DNA of 64,000 bases, from contig NZ_JAAKDW010000008.1 in assembly GCF_011038845.1 (NCBI RefSeq), forward strand, positions 62,001 through 126,000. The letters run 5' to 3'. The translations under genes and the position numbers were made by a program. Shown piece after piece: positions 27,872 to 38,406 of the stretch. This DNA is from Enterococcus sp. ZJ1622 (lineage in GTDB: Bacteria > Bacillota > Bacilli > Lactobacillales > Enterococcaceae). The notes below the pieces were generated by a model. The model searched no databases. It had not been told where the DNA came from and worked only from the letters and a program-made list of their open reading frames with translations. Each line of letters starts with the position of its first letter. Position 1 is the stretch's first letter.

Positions 27872-29164
27872 TTATTGTCTATGAGAAGGAGAGTGTTCTG
27901 AAGATATGGATACTCCTGAAGCTTTTTCTTCTGCTGTTTCTTGCTGATGGATCTCTTGTGTATTGTGACGTACTAACAGGAAGTTGACGAACACAAGCAA
28001 TGAAGTCGAAAGAAAGACTCCGCGGTAACCAAACATGCTAGAAACACTGGAGCCGATCATCGGACCGACCACATTCCCTGTTGCCTGGAAAGACTGGTTG
28101 TAACTAAATATCCTTCCTGCTGCTTGATGTGGTGAGTATTTCGTGATCAATGCTTGGACAGCTGGAAGCAGACAAGCATCAGAAATACCGATCAAAAAGC
28201 GCAACACTGCCAGTTGCCATACATTCGTCACAAAGGCCATAGGGATATAGACAAGAATCGCAAAGCCCAATCCGATAGCAAGGATACGTTCACTGCCGAT
28301 CTTATCTCCTAATCGTCCAAATCGAGGAGCAGCAATCAGTGTGGCGATCCCTGGAATCGAAGCGATGATCCCGCTGATCAAGGTGACATTGCCATGACCG
28401 TTGAGCAATTGACGGATATAGAGACTGATAATCGGACTGATCGAGTTGTTTGAAGCTTGAATGATCATCGTTGTCACGAACATACCGATCACGACATGCG
28501 GATATTTCAGGTCTTTAAAGATCTGCTTTGCTGAGACCATGTCTTTTTTCTCCACTGGGACAAAAGTTTCGTGAACGAAAAACAGGCTAAGTAGAAAGAC
28601 GAAGAACAAAATGATCCCCGTGATAAAGAAAGTAGGGCGATAGCCGAATGCTGAAGCAGAAATCCCCCCAAGCAATGGCCCAAGCAGCGTACCAGTCACA
28701 GAACCAGTAGCTAATGTACCGAGTACTTGCCCGCTTTTTTCTTTAGGTGTGCCAGTTGCGACAAGCGCAGTAGCGTTACTGATGTAGCCGGAAAAAATCC
28801 CTTGTAGCAAACGCAAGGCGACCAATTGATAGACGCTTGTAACGCAGCCCATCAAAGCGATGACAATAGCCATCCCTAATGAGGCCCGCAGAAGCATCAG
28901 CTTCCTGCCTTTTTGGTCTGCTAGCTTCCCCCACCAAGGAGAGATCAAGGTCGTCACTAAAAAAGTGGAAGAGAAGGTCAATCCGCTCCAGAAATTCAAT
29001 TGCGACGTACTGTAATTTCCCAAAGTATCTATGTAAAGTGACATAAAAGGCATGACTAAACTAAAACCGATCCCTGCCATAAATGTGCCAAACCATAATA
29101 CAAATAAATTTTGTTCCCACGGCTCCCGTTTTTTGAATAAGCGTTCCTTTATTCGTGCAGCCAA
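27872..29164 (-). CDS. MFS multidrug efflux transporter (DHA1)
   Basis: Membrane protein of 430 residues with twelve helices. It shows the MFS loop motif SPWWGKLADQKGRKLML and the helix-5 antiporter motif region TGTLLGPLLGGI, as in drug/proton antiporters of the DHA1 group. It starts at a TTG (29164) behind AAGGAA. It diverges from a TetR-family gene, and a perfect palindrome lies between them, so export is probably induced when the regulator binds a ligand. Substrate unknown. Confidence 0.82.
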   Translation of the reverse strand: MAARIKERLFKKREPWEQNLFVLWFGTFMAGIGFSLVMPFMSLYIDTLGNYSTSQLNFWSGLTFSSTFLVTTLISPWWGKLADQKGRKLMLLRASLGMAIVIALMGCVTSVYQLVALRLLQGIFSGYISNATALVATGTPKEKSGQVLGTLATGSVTGTLLGPLLGGISASAFGYRPTFFITGIILFFVFLLSLFFVHETFVPVEKKDMVSAKQIFKDLKYPHVVIGMFVTTMIIQASNNSISPIISLYIRQLLNGHGNVTLISGIIASIPGIATLIAAPRFGRLGDKIGSERILAIGLGFAILVYIPMAFVTNVWQLAVLRFLIGISDACLLPAVQALITKYSPHQAAGRIFSYNQSFQATGNVVGPMIGSSVSSMFGYRGVFLSTSLLVFVNFLLVRHNTQEIHQQETAEEKASGVSISSEHSPSHRQ

Positions 29165-29208
29165 GTAAATTCCTTCTTTCTGAAAATTTTCATCTACGAT
29201 AGATTATT

Positions 29209-29231
29209 ATAAACTACAATCTGTAGTTTAT
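29209..29231. promoter_or_regulatory. TetR-type operator
   Basis: ATAAACTACA, three bases, TGTAGTTTAT: a perfect 10-base inverted repeat in the divergent promoter region of the efflux and regulator genes. Confidence 0.75.
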
Positions 29232-29313
29232 CAATGAAAGTCTCTTTTTTATCTGGCTTATTCGTGGTAAACTAAAATTGTCAAGGATCTATTTTATGAG
29301 AGGAACCACCAGA

Positions 29314-29889
29314 ATGAAAAAAAGAAATCTGTCTCAAGAAAAAATCGTCGACTGCCTTCGTGAGCTGGCAGAAGAGATGGATATTCAGCAAGTTACTTTT
29401 CAGCATCTAGCCAAGCGTTTGGATATCAAATCACCTTCATTATATAATTACTTCAAAAATATTCGAGAAGTCAAAACAGCATTGACTGCTAAACTCCTGC
29501 AAGAATTGAATGACCAGCTGCGCCGGGCACTTGTCGGCAAGAGTGGGGGCGACGCCTTACGCGTGTATGCCAAAACTTATCAGTCTTTTGCTTTTGCCAA
29601 TCAAAGTGTGTACGAACTGCTGATCAGTGTGCCGAATACAAAAGAAGAGATTCTATTAGAAGGAATACATGAGACCAATCAAATCATCCTTCAGATCTTC
29701 GAATCATTCCAATTGACGAAGGAAGAAAAGATCCACAGAAGTAGAGAACTCAGAAGTATGATACATGGCTACCTCTCTTTACGTTTTCTAGGCTATTTCA
29801 CGAAAGAGCCGAAAGTGGATCCGGAAGAAAGCTATCTTTGGATGATTGAAGACTTTATCACGACATTATCAGGCAAGCATCCAGACTGA
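29314..29889 (+). CDS. TetR-family regulator of the adjacent efflux pump
   Basis: Repressor of 191 residues. The N-terminal helix-turn-helix is seen in VTFQHLAKRLDIKSPSLYNY; the C-terminal ligand-binding part resembles the TetR_C_33/WHG type (YELLISVPNTKEE). Start choices are ATG at 29296 (AAGGA upstream) and at 29314 (AGAGGA upstream); the later gives the usual N terminus. It is divergent from the MFS gene and almost certainly binds the palindrome at 29209. Confidence 0.8.
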   Translation: MKKRNLSQEKIVDCLRELAEEMDIQQVTFQHLAKRLDIKSPSLYNYFKNIREVKTALTAKLLQELNDQLRRALVGKSGGDALRVYAKTYQSFAFANQSVYELLISVPNTKEEILLEGIHETNQIILQIFESFQLTKEEKIHRSRELRSMIHGYLSLRFLGYFTKEPKVDPEESYLWMIEDFITTLSGKHPD

Positions 29890-30007
29890 TCTTATTTGTT
29901 TTCTAGGAGATTCATTAAATGACCCTTTTATAAGAGAAATTTCTTGCAACTTTCTTGAAAAGTGACTAAGATAAGTCTAGAAAAAAAGGAAGAGAAGGGG
30001 CACGAGT

Positions 30008-30385
30008 ATGTATCAAGTAGTAACCATGTTCGGTGACAATGAGCCATGGTGGTTCTTTGAAAACTGGGAAGACGATATCGAACTAGAAGATTCATTTGAA
30101 TCTTTTGAAGAAGCACGCCAAGATTATGAAACAAAATGGATGGCGATCCATCAGCAATACGAATATATCAATGCAAAAAGCAACTTTCTAAGCGCCTTCT
30201 GGAATGACGGAGATGAGCGCTGGTGTGAAGAGTGTGATGATGATCTGCAGCAGTACAAAGGACTTGCTTTATTGAAAAATCATCAGCCAGTCACAATAGA
30301 AAGCGGAAAGGAATTTTATGAAACAACTAATTCTAGCGGAAAAACCAAGCGTTGCGAAAGACCTAAGCAAGGTGCTTGGTGCTAA
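30008..30385 (+). CDS. DUF1033 family protein
   Basis: Acidic soluble protein of 125 residues, rich in Trp, Glu and Asp (EPWWFFENWEDDIELED), matching the DUF1033 family of Lactobacillales. Function unknown. Its last 68 bases overlap the start of topB in another frame, so its C-terminal 22 residues are encoded by DNA under topB constraint. AGAAGGGG lies before the ATG. Confidence 0.75.
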   Translation: MYQVVTMFGDNEPWWFFENWEDDIELEDSFESFEEARQDYETKWMAIHQQYEYINAKSNFLSAFWNDGDERWCEECDDDLQQYKGLALLKNHQPVTIESGKEFYETTNSSGKTKRCERPKQGAWC

Positions 30386-32393
30386 TCAGAAACATAAAAA
30401 TTATTACGAAGGACCCAAGGTGATCGTAACTTGGGCCCTTGGTCATTTATTGGGATTGAAGATGCCTGAAGATCTGAACAAGGAATGGCAAAGCTGGCAG
30501 ATGGAGACACTGCCGATGATCCCGAAAAAACTGGGGATCAAGCCGCTGCCTAAAACCGGGCATCAGTTAAAAGCGATCAAACAGCTGGCAAATCGAAAAG
30601 ATGTTTCTGAAGCCGTGATTGCGACCGATGCAGGAAGAGAAGGAGAGCTTGTCGCTCGCTGGATTCTGGAATATGTCCATTTCAGCAAACCTGTGAAACG
30701 CCTTTGGATCTCTTCACAAACGGACAAAGCGATCAAAACGGGCTTCAAGCAGTTGAGACCGGCGAAAGAATATAACGCCTTATATGAATCAGCATTAGCC
30801 AGAGCAAAAGCAGATTGGCTGGTCGGGTTGAACGTGACACGTGCATTGACAGTCAAATATCAGGATAATTTGTCTGCCGGACGTGTCCAGACGCCGACAC
30901 TCGCATTAGTGAGAGAACAGGAAAAGAAAATCGACCAGTTCCGTCCGCAAACATATTTCACGATCTCTCTTCAAGCTGGAAAAGAACAAGCGAAAATGGT
31001 CCAGAAAAACCAGTTCGCCTTGCAGAACCATGACGAAGCACAAGCACTTGTCCAGGAAATGAGCAAAATCAAAGGTACGGTAGAAGAGATCCAAGAAAAG
31101 CAGAAAACAGAAAGTGCACCACTGCCTTACGACTTGACCGAGATCCAGCGAGAAGCCAATCAGCGTTATGGTTATTCTGCAAAGAAAACATTAAGTGTCG
31201 TCCAAAGCTTATATGAGACCCATAAAATCGTGACCTATCCTCGAACAGACAGCAAGTATCTGACAAATGACATGAAAAGCACGATGAAAGAACGTCTGCA
31301 AGCAGTCAGCGATTTTGCACCAGAAGTGAAAACTTATTTGAAAAACGGCGCAGTCGTACGCCAGACAAAGGTGTTCCAAGACAGCAAAGTAACGGATCAC
31401 CATGCGCTTTTGCCGACAGAAAACCGTGCTCGTTACGAAAAATTGAGTAATGAAGAACAAAAGATCTATCAAATGATCGTCACTCGGTTCTTAGGATTAT
31501 TCGCAGAACCGCATAAAGTCAGTCAGACAAAAGTCACTGTGGCTTTTGGTAAAGAACAGTTTGTCTTTCGTCATAACCGTGTCATAGAAGCAGGCTGGAA
31601 AGCCTCAGTAGAAAGTGAAACAGAATCTTTTGACTGGAAGAAAGGCATGCGTATCAATCCTGACTTTACGATCAAGAAAGAATTGTCCGCACCGCCGAAA
31701 CCATTGACTGAAGCAAGTTTGCTGGGACAAATGGAAAAATACAGCTTAGGTACACCAGCTACACGTGCAGAGATCATCGAAAAACTGATCAAATCAGAAT
31801 TGATGGAACGGACACCGCAAGGCTTGCAAGTCTCGCCAAAAGGAAAACAGCTATTAGTGCTAGTCAATCCTTCTCTGGTCACGCCTGATCTGACAGAAAG
31901 CTGGGAGAAGGACCTTGAAGCGATCGCCGCTGGGAAAAAACAAGCTGAAAGCTTCCTCCAAAGCATCGAAAAAGAGACCAAACGTTTAGTCCAGGAAATC
32001 AAAACAAGCAAACAAGAATATCAGGACTTTTCGATTACTCAGAAAAAATGTCCGGATTGCGGATCGAACTTGCGTGAAAAAAATACCCGTGATGGCAAGA
32101 TCTATGTTTGCACGAATAACGACTGCAGCTACAGACGACGAAAAGATCCAAAAGTATCGAACCATCGCTGTCCGCAGTGTCACCGGAAAATGGAGATCAT
32201 CGAAGGTAAAAACGGTGCCTATTTCCGTTGTAAATATGACGGTACGACTGAAAAGATGCTTGGCAAAAAAGAACAGAAGAAAAAAATGACCAAGCAGGAA
32301 GAACGCCGTCTCGTGAAAAAATATGCACAAGCAGAAGAACCAGAGGAAAGTCCATTAGCAGCAGCTCTGAAGGCGGCAATGGAAAAGAGCTAG
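30318..32393 (+). CDS. topB: DNA topoisomerase III
   Basis: Type IA topoisomerase of 691 residues. Toprim domain at the start (LILAEKPSVAKDL and ATDAGREGELVARW), the core with the active-site tyrosine near residue 306 in IVTYPRTDSKYL, and a C-terminal zinc-ribbon region with CPDCG, CTNNDC and CPQCH. It resolves interlinked DNA during replication and recombination. The ATG at 30318 has GGAAAGGA upstream and overlaps the DUF1033 gene, implying translational coupling. Confidence 0.95.
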   Translation: MKQLILAEKPSVAKDLSKVLGANQKHKNYYEGPKVIVTWALGHLLGLKMPEDLNKEWQSWQMETLPMIPKKLGIKPLPKTGHQLKAIKQLANRKDVSEAVIATDAGREGELVARWILEYVHFSKPVKRLWISSQTDKAIKTGFKQLRPAKEYNALYESALARAKADWLVGLNVTRALTVKYQDNLSAGRVQTPTLALVREQEKKIDQFRPQTYFTISLQAGKEQAKMVQKNQFALQNHDEAQALVQEMSKIKGTVEEIQEKQKTESAPLPYDLTEIQREANQRYGYSAKKTLSVVQSLYETHKIVTYPRTDSKYLTNDMKSTMKERLQAVSDFAPEVKTYLKNGAVVRQTKVFQDSKVTDHHALLPTENRARYEKLSNEEQKIYQMIVTRFLGLFAEPHKVSQTKVTVAFGKEQFVFRHNRVIEAGWKASVESETESFDWKKGMRINPDFTIKKELSAPPKPLTEASLLGQMEKYSLGTPATRAEIIEKLIKSELMERTPQGLQVSPKGKQLLVLVNPSLVTPDLTESWEKDLEAIAAGKKQAESFLQSIEKETKRLVQEIKTSKQEYQDFSITQKKCPDCGSNLREKNTRDGKIYVCTNNDCSYRRRKDPKVSNHRCPQCHRKMEIIEGKNGAYFRCKYDGTTEKMLGKKEQKKKMTKQEERRLVKKYAQAEEPEESPLAAALKAAMEKS

Positions 32394-32395
32394 AA

Positions 32396-32439
32396 TAAAA
32401 GCAGCTGCGACAAGCCTTTTGTCACAGCTGCTGCTTTTT
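32396..32439. terminator. Terminator between topB and ybaK/ebsC
   Basis: AGCAGCTGCGACAA pairs with TTGTCACAGCTGCT, then T5, with A4 upstream. The GYGACAA/TTGTC core is the same as in the leading hairpins of the repeat arrays, but no repeat unit follows. Confidence 0.85.
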
Positions 32440-32446
32440 GACTGGC

Positions 32447-32932
32447 TTATAGTTGTTCATAGACAGGGGTATAACCGAGATATTCCAGAATTTTTTCGAA
32501 ATCTTCAAATTTCATGATCAGCGTAGCAGTATTCACATTCGGATGGAAACCCACTGTATCCTTTCGGTCGATTGCTGCATCGATCACGACTTGGATCTTC
32601 TTTTCCTGATCATGCATCAAGGCAAGTGGGGTAACTGTGCCTGCCGAGACGCCTAATAACTGGTTCAGTTTGTCCTCAGGTACGAAAGACAACCGTTTTT
32701 CATTCAGCTGTTCAGCTAAAAATTTGAGATCTGCCTGTTTTTCATCAGGTAGGATCACCAAATAGACCTGTTTGCCTTTACGGGACTGGAGGACTAGATT
32801 CTTTACTTGGGGACCGGGAAGAGCGAACGGGACGTTTTTGACCGAAGTGATTGCTGGGTGTTCGACTTTTTCATAAGAGATATCCAAGTGTTTCAGTAGT
32901 TCATAGGCTTCTTGTTCAGTTGCGCAGACCAT
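32447..32932 (-). CDS. ebsC: YbaK/EbsC-type aminoacyl-tRNA deacylase
   Basis: Protein of 161 residues of the YbaK/EbsC family, which removes wrongly attached amino acids such as Cys from tRNA(Pro). Seen are the central KNLVLQSRKGKQVYLVILP with the conserved lysine region and VTPLALMHDQ. E. faecalis EbsC was first linked to aggregation-substance expression. AGGAGG lies ten bases before the ATG used; a nearer ATG opens a different short frame. Confidence 0.88.
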   Translation of the reverse strand: MVCATEQEAYELLKHLDISYEKVEHPAITSVKNVPFALPGPQVKNLVLQSRKGKQVYLVILPDEKQADLKFLAEQLNEKRLSFVPEDKLNQLLGVSAGTVTPLALMHDQEKKIQVVIDAAIDRKDTVGFHPNVNTATLIMKFEDFEKILEYLGYTPVYEQL

Positions 32933-32975
32933 TTCATGAATTCCTCCTTTTTACTTAGTTTATCATAAATAATAG

Positions 32976-33004
32976 TTGACAAAAGGAAAAGAATCATGTA
33001 AATT
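32976..33004 (+). promoter_or_regulatory. Promoter of the T-box leader
   Basis: Perfect TTGACA at 32976-32981, a 17-base spacer and TAAATT at 32999-33004. Transcription would start near 33011, just before the T-box leader. Confidence 0.8.
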
Positions 33005-33019
33005 ACACCTAAAGTTAAA

Positions 33020-33277
33020 ATAAACGACATCGAAAAGAAGAGTAGCAATTAGATGTTTTTAGAGAGTCTCTGGCAGGTGGAAAGAGGCAGCAGCTAATCG
33101 TGAAACACATCTTGGAGTCGATTTTCTGAAGCATACAGTAGGGAAATCCGGGAAGCCCGTTACAGCTGCGGTCGTTGCTTGATGACCAGATAAGGTCGGT
33201 TTTTCCGTGAGGAGCCGGCAAAAAAAGGTGGAACCACGTTATTGACGTCCTTTGGTCTTCGGACCAAAGGATTTTTT
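33020..33277 (+). promoter_or_regulatory. T-box riboswitch (full, with stem I) and its terminator
   Basis: Typical stem I elements are present: AGTAGC on the 5' side, GGTGGAAAG in the distal part, and GTGAAACACATCTTGGAG on the 3' side holding the specifier. The T box AGGTGGAACCACG at 33226-33238 is followed by CGTCC and the terminator TCCTTTGGTC/GACCAAAGGA with T6 (33248-33277). The specifier is best read as CAC (33106-33108, His); ACA (Thr) one base earlier is the alternative. Uncharged tRNA binding would open the downstream ABC importer genes. Confidence 0.88.
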
Positions 33278-33284
33278 GTTTGCC

Positions 33285-33393
33285 TGTTTCTGTTAGCTGC
33301 GACTGCTGGAGGTTTTTTCTGCGAGGAAAAAACAAACAGAGGTGGAACCACGTTGTGAACGTCCTCTTGGCTTAGGCCAAGAGGATTTTTTTT
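33285..33393 (+). promoter_or_regulatory. Second antiterminator/terminator module of the T-box leader
   Basis: A second T box AGGTGGAACCACG (33340-33352) and terminator TCCTCTTGGC/GCCAAGAGGA with T8 (33362-33393) follow the first at once. There is no room for a second stem I; only a stem-III-like piece (GTTAGCTGCGACTGCTGGAGG) resembling the first copy precedes it. So one specifier loop is followed by two readout modules. Confidence 0.8.
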
Positions 33394-33413
33394 ATTAAAA
33401 GGAGGAAGAAGAA

Positions 33414-34055
33414 ATGAATTATCTGATTGAAGTCATGCCGCAATTATTAGCGGGCGCACTTACCACTTTGAAATTATTTATGTTTACCTTGATTGGGTCT
33501 TTGCCATTAGGGATCATCTTAGCATTGGGACTGTCCCTGCATTTTAAACCGATCCGTTATGTACTTCAAACATATGTCTGGATCATGCGCGGGACTCCTT
33601 TATTGCTCCAGCTGATTTTTGTCTTTTACGGTCTGCCGACGATTGGCATTGTATTTGATCGTTTCGAAGCGGCGCTGATCGCTTTCATATTGAACTATGC
33701 CGCTTATTTTGCAGAGATCTTTCGAGGAGGGATCCAGTCCATTCCACAGGGACAATATGAAGCAGCCCAAGTTTTGCAGCTTAGCCCTTTTCAAACTGTG
33801 ACCAAAATCATCATCCCGCAAGTGACAAAGATCGTCCTGCCTTCTGTTGGGAATGAGGTCATCAATTTAGTCAAAGATTCTTCACTGATCTATATCTTAG
33901 GACTAGGTGACGTGATGCGAGCAGGAAAAATCGCCATGGAAAGAGATGCTACACTTCTGCCTCTTCTAGGAGTGGCGATCATCTATCTTGCTTTGACCGG
34001 TATTTTGACTTTGATCATGAAACAAGTCGAAGGAAAATTAAACTATTATCGCTAA
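33414..34055 (+). CDS. Amino acid ABC transporter permease (HisM-type)
   Basis: Membrane subunit of 213 residues with about five helices and the EAA loop (YEAAQVLQLSPFQTVTKIIIPQV) that contacts the ATPase. It belongs to the polar amino acid family and forms an importer with the next two genes. AAGGAGG precedes the ATG, and a T-box leader controls the transcript. Histidine is the likely substrate if the specifier is CAC, as in the hisXYZ systems described for Lactobacillales. Confidence 0.85.
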   Translation: MNYLIEVMPQLLAGALTTLKLFMFTLIGSLPLGIILALGLSLHFKPIRYVLQTYVWIMRGTPLLLQLIFVFYGLPTIGIVFDRFEAALIAFILNYAAYFAEIFRGGIQSIPQGQYEAAQVLQLSPFQTVTKIIIPQVTKIVLPSVGNEVINLVKDSSLIYILGLGDVMRAGKIAMERDATLLPLLGVAIIYLALTGILTLIMKQVEGKLNYYR

Positions 34056-34073
34056 ACGCTAGGAGGAGAACAC

Positions 34074-34712
34074 ATGATTGAATTAAAAAAAGTGAGTAAA
34101 GCTTTCGGTGACAAAGCAGTCATCAAAGAATTGGATCTAGTCATTCCAGATGGACAAACACTGGCAATCGTCGGGCCTTCTGGAGGCGGTAAAACCACGC
34201 TTCTGAGAATCCTTGCAGGCTTGGAAAGTTCAGACAGCGGCGAATTTTATTTAGATGGTACGCCGTTCAATCCATTTGAATTAAAAACAAAGGAACAAGT
34301 AGTGGGAGTCGTATTCCAGGATTTCCAACTTTTTCCGCACTTGAATATTTTTGACAACATCACCCTTGCACCGAAAATGGTCTTGAAGCAAACGAAGGAA
34401 GAATACACCAAAAAAGCAGAATCCCTTGCTCAATCGTTAGGAATCAGTGATTTGCTGAAAAACTATCCTTACCAGCTGTCTGGCGGACAAAAACAACGTG
34501 TAGCCATTGCACGAGCCCTTGCCATGAATCCTCGGGTACTCGCTTATGATGAACCTACGAGTGCATTGGACCCTGAATTGCGCCAGCAAGTAGAGAACCT
34601 GATCCTTACATTGAAAAAGGATGGAGTCACCCAGATCATCGTGACCCATGATCTGGTATTTGCTGAAAATATAGGGGATCAGCTGTTGAAAGTGACCCCG
34701 AATAATCAATAA
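34074..34712 (+). CDS. Amino acid ABC transporter ATPase
   Basis: ATPase of 212 residues: Walker A GPSGGGKTTLLR, Q loop FQDFQLFPHL, signature LSGGQKQRVAIARALA, Walker B VLAYDEPTSALD and switch histidine VTHD. It is shorter than most polar amino acid ATPases (about 240) because the C-terminal end is reduced. Read 18 bases after the permease gene. Confidence 0.9.
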   Translation: MIELKKVSKAFGDKAVIKELDLVIPDGQTLAIVGPSGGGKTTLLRILAGLESSDSGEFYLDGTPFNPFELKTKEQVVGVVFQDFQLFPHLNIFDNITLAPKMVLKQTKEEYTKKAESLAQSLGISDLLKNYPYQLSGGQKQRVAIARALAMNPRVLAYDEPTSALDPELRQQVENLILTLKKDGVTQIIVTHDLVFAENIGDQLLKVTPNNQ

Positions 34713-34725
34713 GGAGGAAAGACAG

Positions 34726-35541
34726 ATGAAAAAAATCAGCTTGTTGCTTGCAGTAGTTGCAGGTCTTATCCTTCTTTCCGGCTGTACGAACAAAAAGACT
34801 GATGAAGACAATTGGGCAGCTATCAAGGAAGAGAAAAAAATCACGATCGGTCTTGATGATACCTTTGTTCCAATGGGATTTCGGGATAAGGAAGGAAAAC
34901 TGACAGGCTTTGACATCGACCTTGCAAGAGCGGTATTTAAACAATATGGTATTACTGTTGACTTCCAGCCAATCGACTGGTCGATGAAAGAGTTCGAATT
35001 GAACAATGGGACGATCGATCTGATCTGGAATGGCTATTCCAAAACACCCGCCCGAGAAAAAAAGGTGCAGTTCACCAAACCGTATATGGAAAATGATCAA
35101 GTACTGATCACGCCTAAAGCATCCAATATCACTAGCTTCGAGCAGATGAGAGGAAAAGTGCTAGGCGCACAGAATGGTTCTTCCGGGTACGATGTATTCC
35201 AGAAACAGCCCGATATCCTGAAAAACATCGTAAAGAATCACGACGCTGTTTTATATGACAGTTTCAATGAAGCACTGATCGATTTGAAAAGCGGACGGAT
35301 CGATGGTCTGCTGATGGACCAAGTATATGCGGATTACTATTTGAAGCAAAGAGATGAGCTAGATGATTTCAACATCACGAGTGGGGATTACCAAAGTGAA
35401 GATTTCGCTGTTGGTGCCAGAAAAAATGATGATGAATTAGTAAAGAAAATCAATGAATCCTTCGAACGATTAGAACAAACAGGTGAATTCCAGAAAATAT
35501 CGAATAAATGGTTCGGCGAAGATGTTACGCCGAAATCTTGA
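34726..35541 (+). CDS. Amino acid ABC transporter substrate-binding lipoprotein
   Basis: Lipoprotein of 271 residues: signal peptide with lipobox LLSGC at about residue 19-23, then a family 3 solute-binding fold with GFDIDLARAVFK, GTIDLIWNGYSKTPARE and the late NESFERLEQTGEFQKI. It captures the amino acid outside the membrane for the permease/ATPase encoded upstream. RBS GGAGG. Confidence 0.88.
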   Translation: MKKISLLLAVVAGLILLSGCTNKKTDEDNWAAIKEEKKITIGLDDTFVPMGFRDKEGKLTGFDIDLARAVFKQYGITVDFQPIDWSMKEFELNNGTIDLIWNGYSKTPAREKKVQFTKPYMENDQVLITPKASNITSFEQMRGKVLGAQNGSSGYDVFQKQPDILKNIVKNHDAVLYDSFNEALIDLKSGRIDGLLMDQVYADYYLKQRDELDDFNITSGDYQSEDFAVGARKNDDELVKKINESFERLEQTGEFQKISNKWFGEDVTPKS

Positions 35542-35628
35542 TTTTTTTAATAAAAACGGGAAAAGACACTCATATGTGCTGGTCCGCTAAAAATCAATCC
35601 GTAAATCATGAAAATTTGCGATATAATT

Positions 35629-35670
35629 AAAAAACATCTCTCCATCACCTGAATGGAGAGATGTTTTTTT
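35629..35670 (+). terminator. Terminator of the ABC importer operon
   Basis: AAAAAACATCTCTCCAT pairs with ATGGAGAGATGTTTTTTT around a short loop; symmetric, so it may also work on the minus strand. Confidence 0.85.
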
Positions 35671-35685
35671 CAGGACCAATGTCCA

Positions 35686-35724
35686 AGAGTTTGTGACAGA
35701 GCCGTTCAGATTTGGAGGATAAGA
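35686..35724 (-). repeat. Remnant of a repeat unit at the end of the acetoin reductase gene
   Basis: GAGTTTGTGACAGAGCCGTTCAG, then GGATAAGAATA, parallels the start of the reverse-oriented unit at 61360 (GAGGTTGTGAAAGAGACGTTTAG, then TGATAAGAAG). Only about 39 bases remain, directly against the stop codon of the minus-strand gene. Confidence 0.5.
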
Positions 35725-35729
35725 ATAAA

Positions 35730-36536
<807 letters not shown>

Positions 36537-36747
36537 TTACAATTGTTATTATACTACTATAAAAAATAAAGTAAAATCTTTCTCTAAAAAATCAGTGAAA
36601 TAACTATTCTTTATCTTTTTGAAGCTCAAAAAGATGAGACATTCAAAAAAACTGGACGATTGGAAACGAAGTGCAGCGATTTTTTTGTTTCTATTTTGTA
36701 ATGAAAAGGGTTTCGTGTTATTCTTAAAAAGAAATAAGTAGGCATAG

Positions 36748-38199
<1,452 letters not shown>

Positions 38200-38216
38200 A
38201 ATAAAGAAGATGACGT

Positions 38217-38256
38217 GAAAAAGGGAGATGACGGAATTTTGTCACTCCCTTTTTTA
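38217..38256 (+). terminator. Terminator after the GH1 gene
   Basis: AAAAAGGGAGATGAC pairs with GTCACTCCCTTTTTT; T6 tail. The GTCAC-bearing arm resembles the leading hairpins of the repeat arrays. Confidence 0.85.
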
Positions 38257-38353
38257 GTGACGCTCTTTTTCATCCCTCTTAAAGTATTCTTAAGGATCAT
38301 TCGACAATCCATTTAAATATGAAAGAAAAAGAAAGAACTTTCAAACAAAACTT

Positions 38354-38380
38354 TTGTTCCCTTGCTTTTTTTTGTATAAT
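38354..38380 (+). promoter_or_regulatory. Promoter of ftsK
   Basis: TTGTTC, 15 bases, then a perfect TATAAT at 38375-38380, followed 26 bases later by the ftsK start. Confidence 0.55.
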
Positions 38381-38406
38381 GGAACTTGATGAAATGAGGG
38401 ATAAAT

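Noticed and set aside
33015-33351. Minus-strand frames in the T-box region
   Set aside because: They are antisense to structured leader RNA and resemble each other only because the leader is partly duplicated.
36682-36693. Alternative TldR guide match: TTTTTGTTTCTA (50386-50397) also occurs before the 6-phospho-beta-glucosidase gene
   Set aside because: Low-complexity T-rich sequence; no TTTAT-like motif precedes it; a similar 10-base match lies in an unrelated terminator at 18099.
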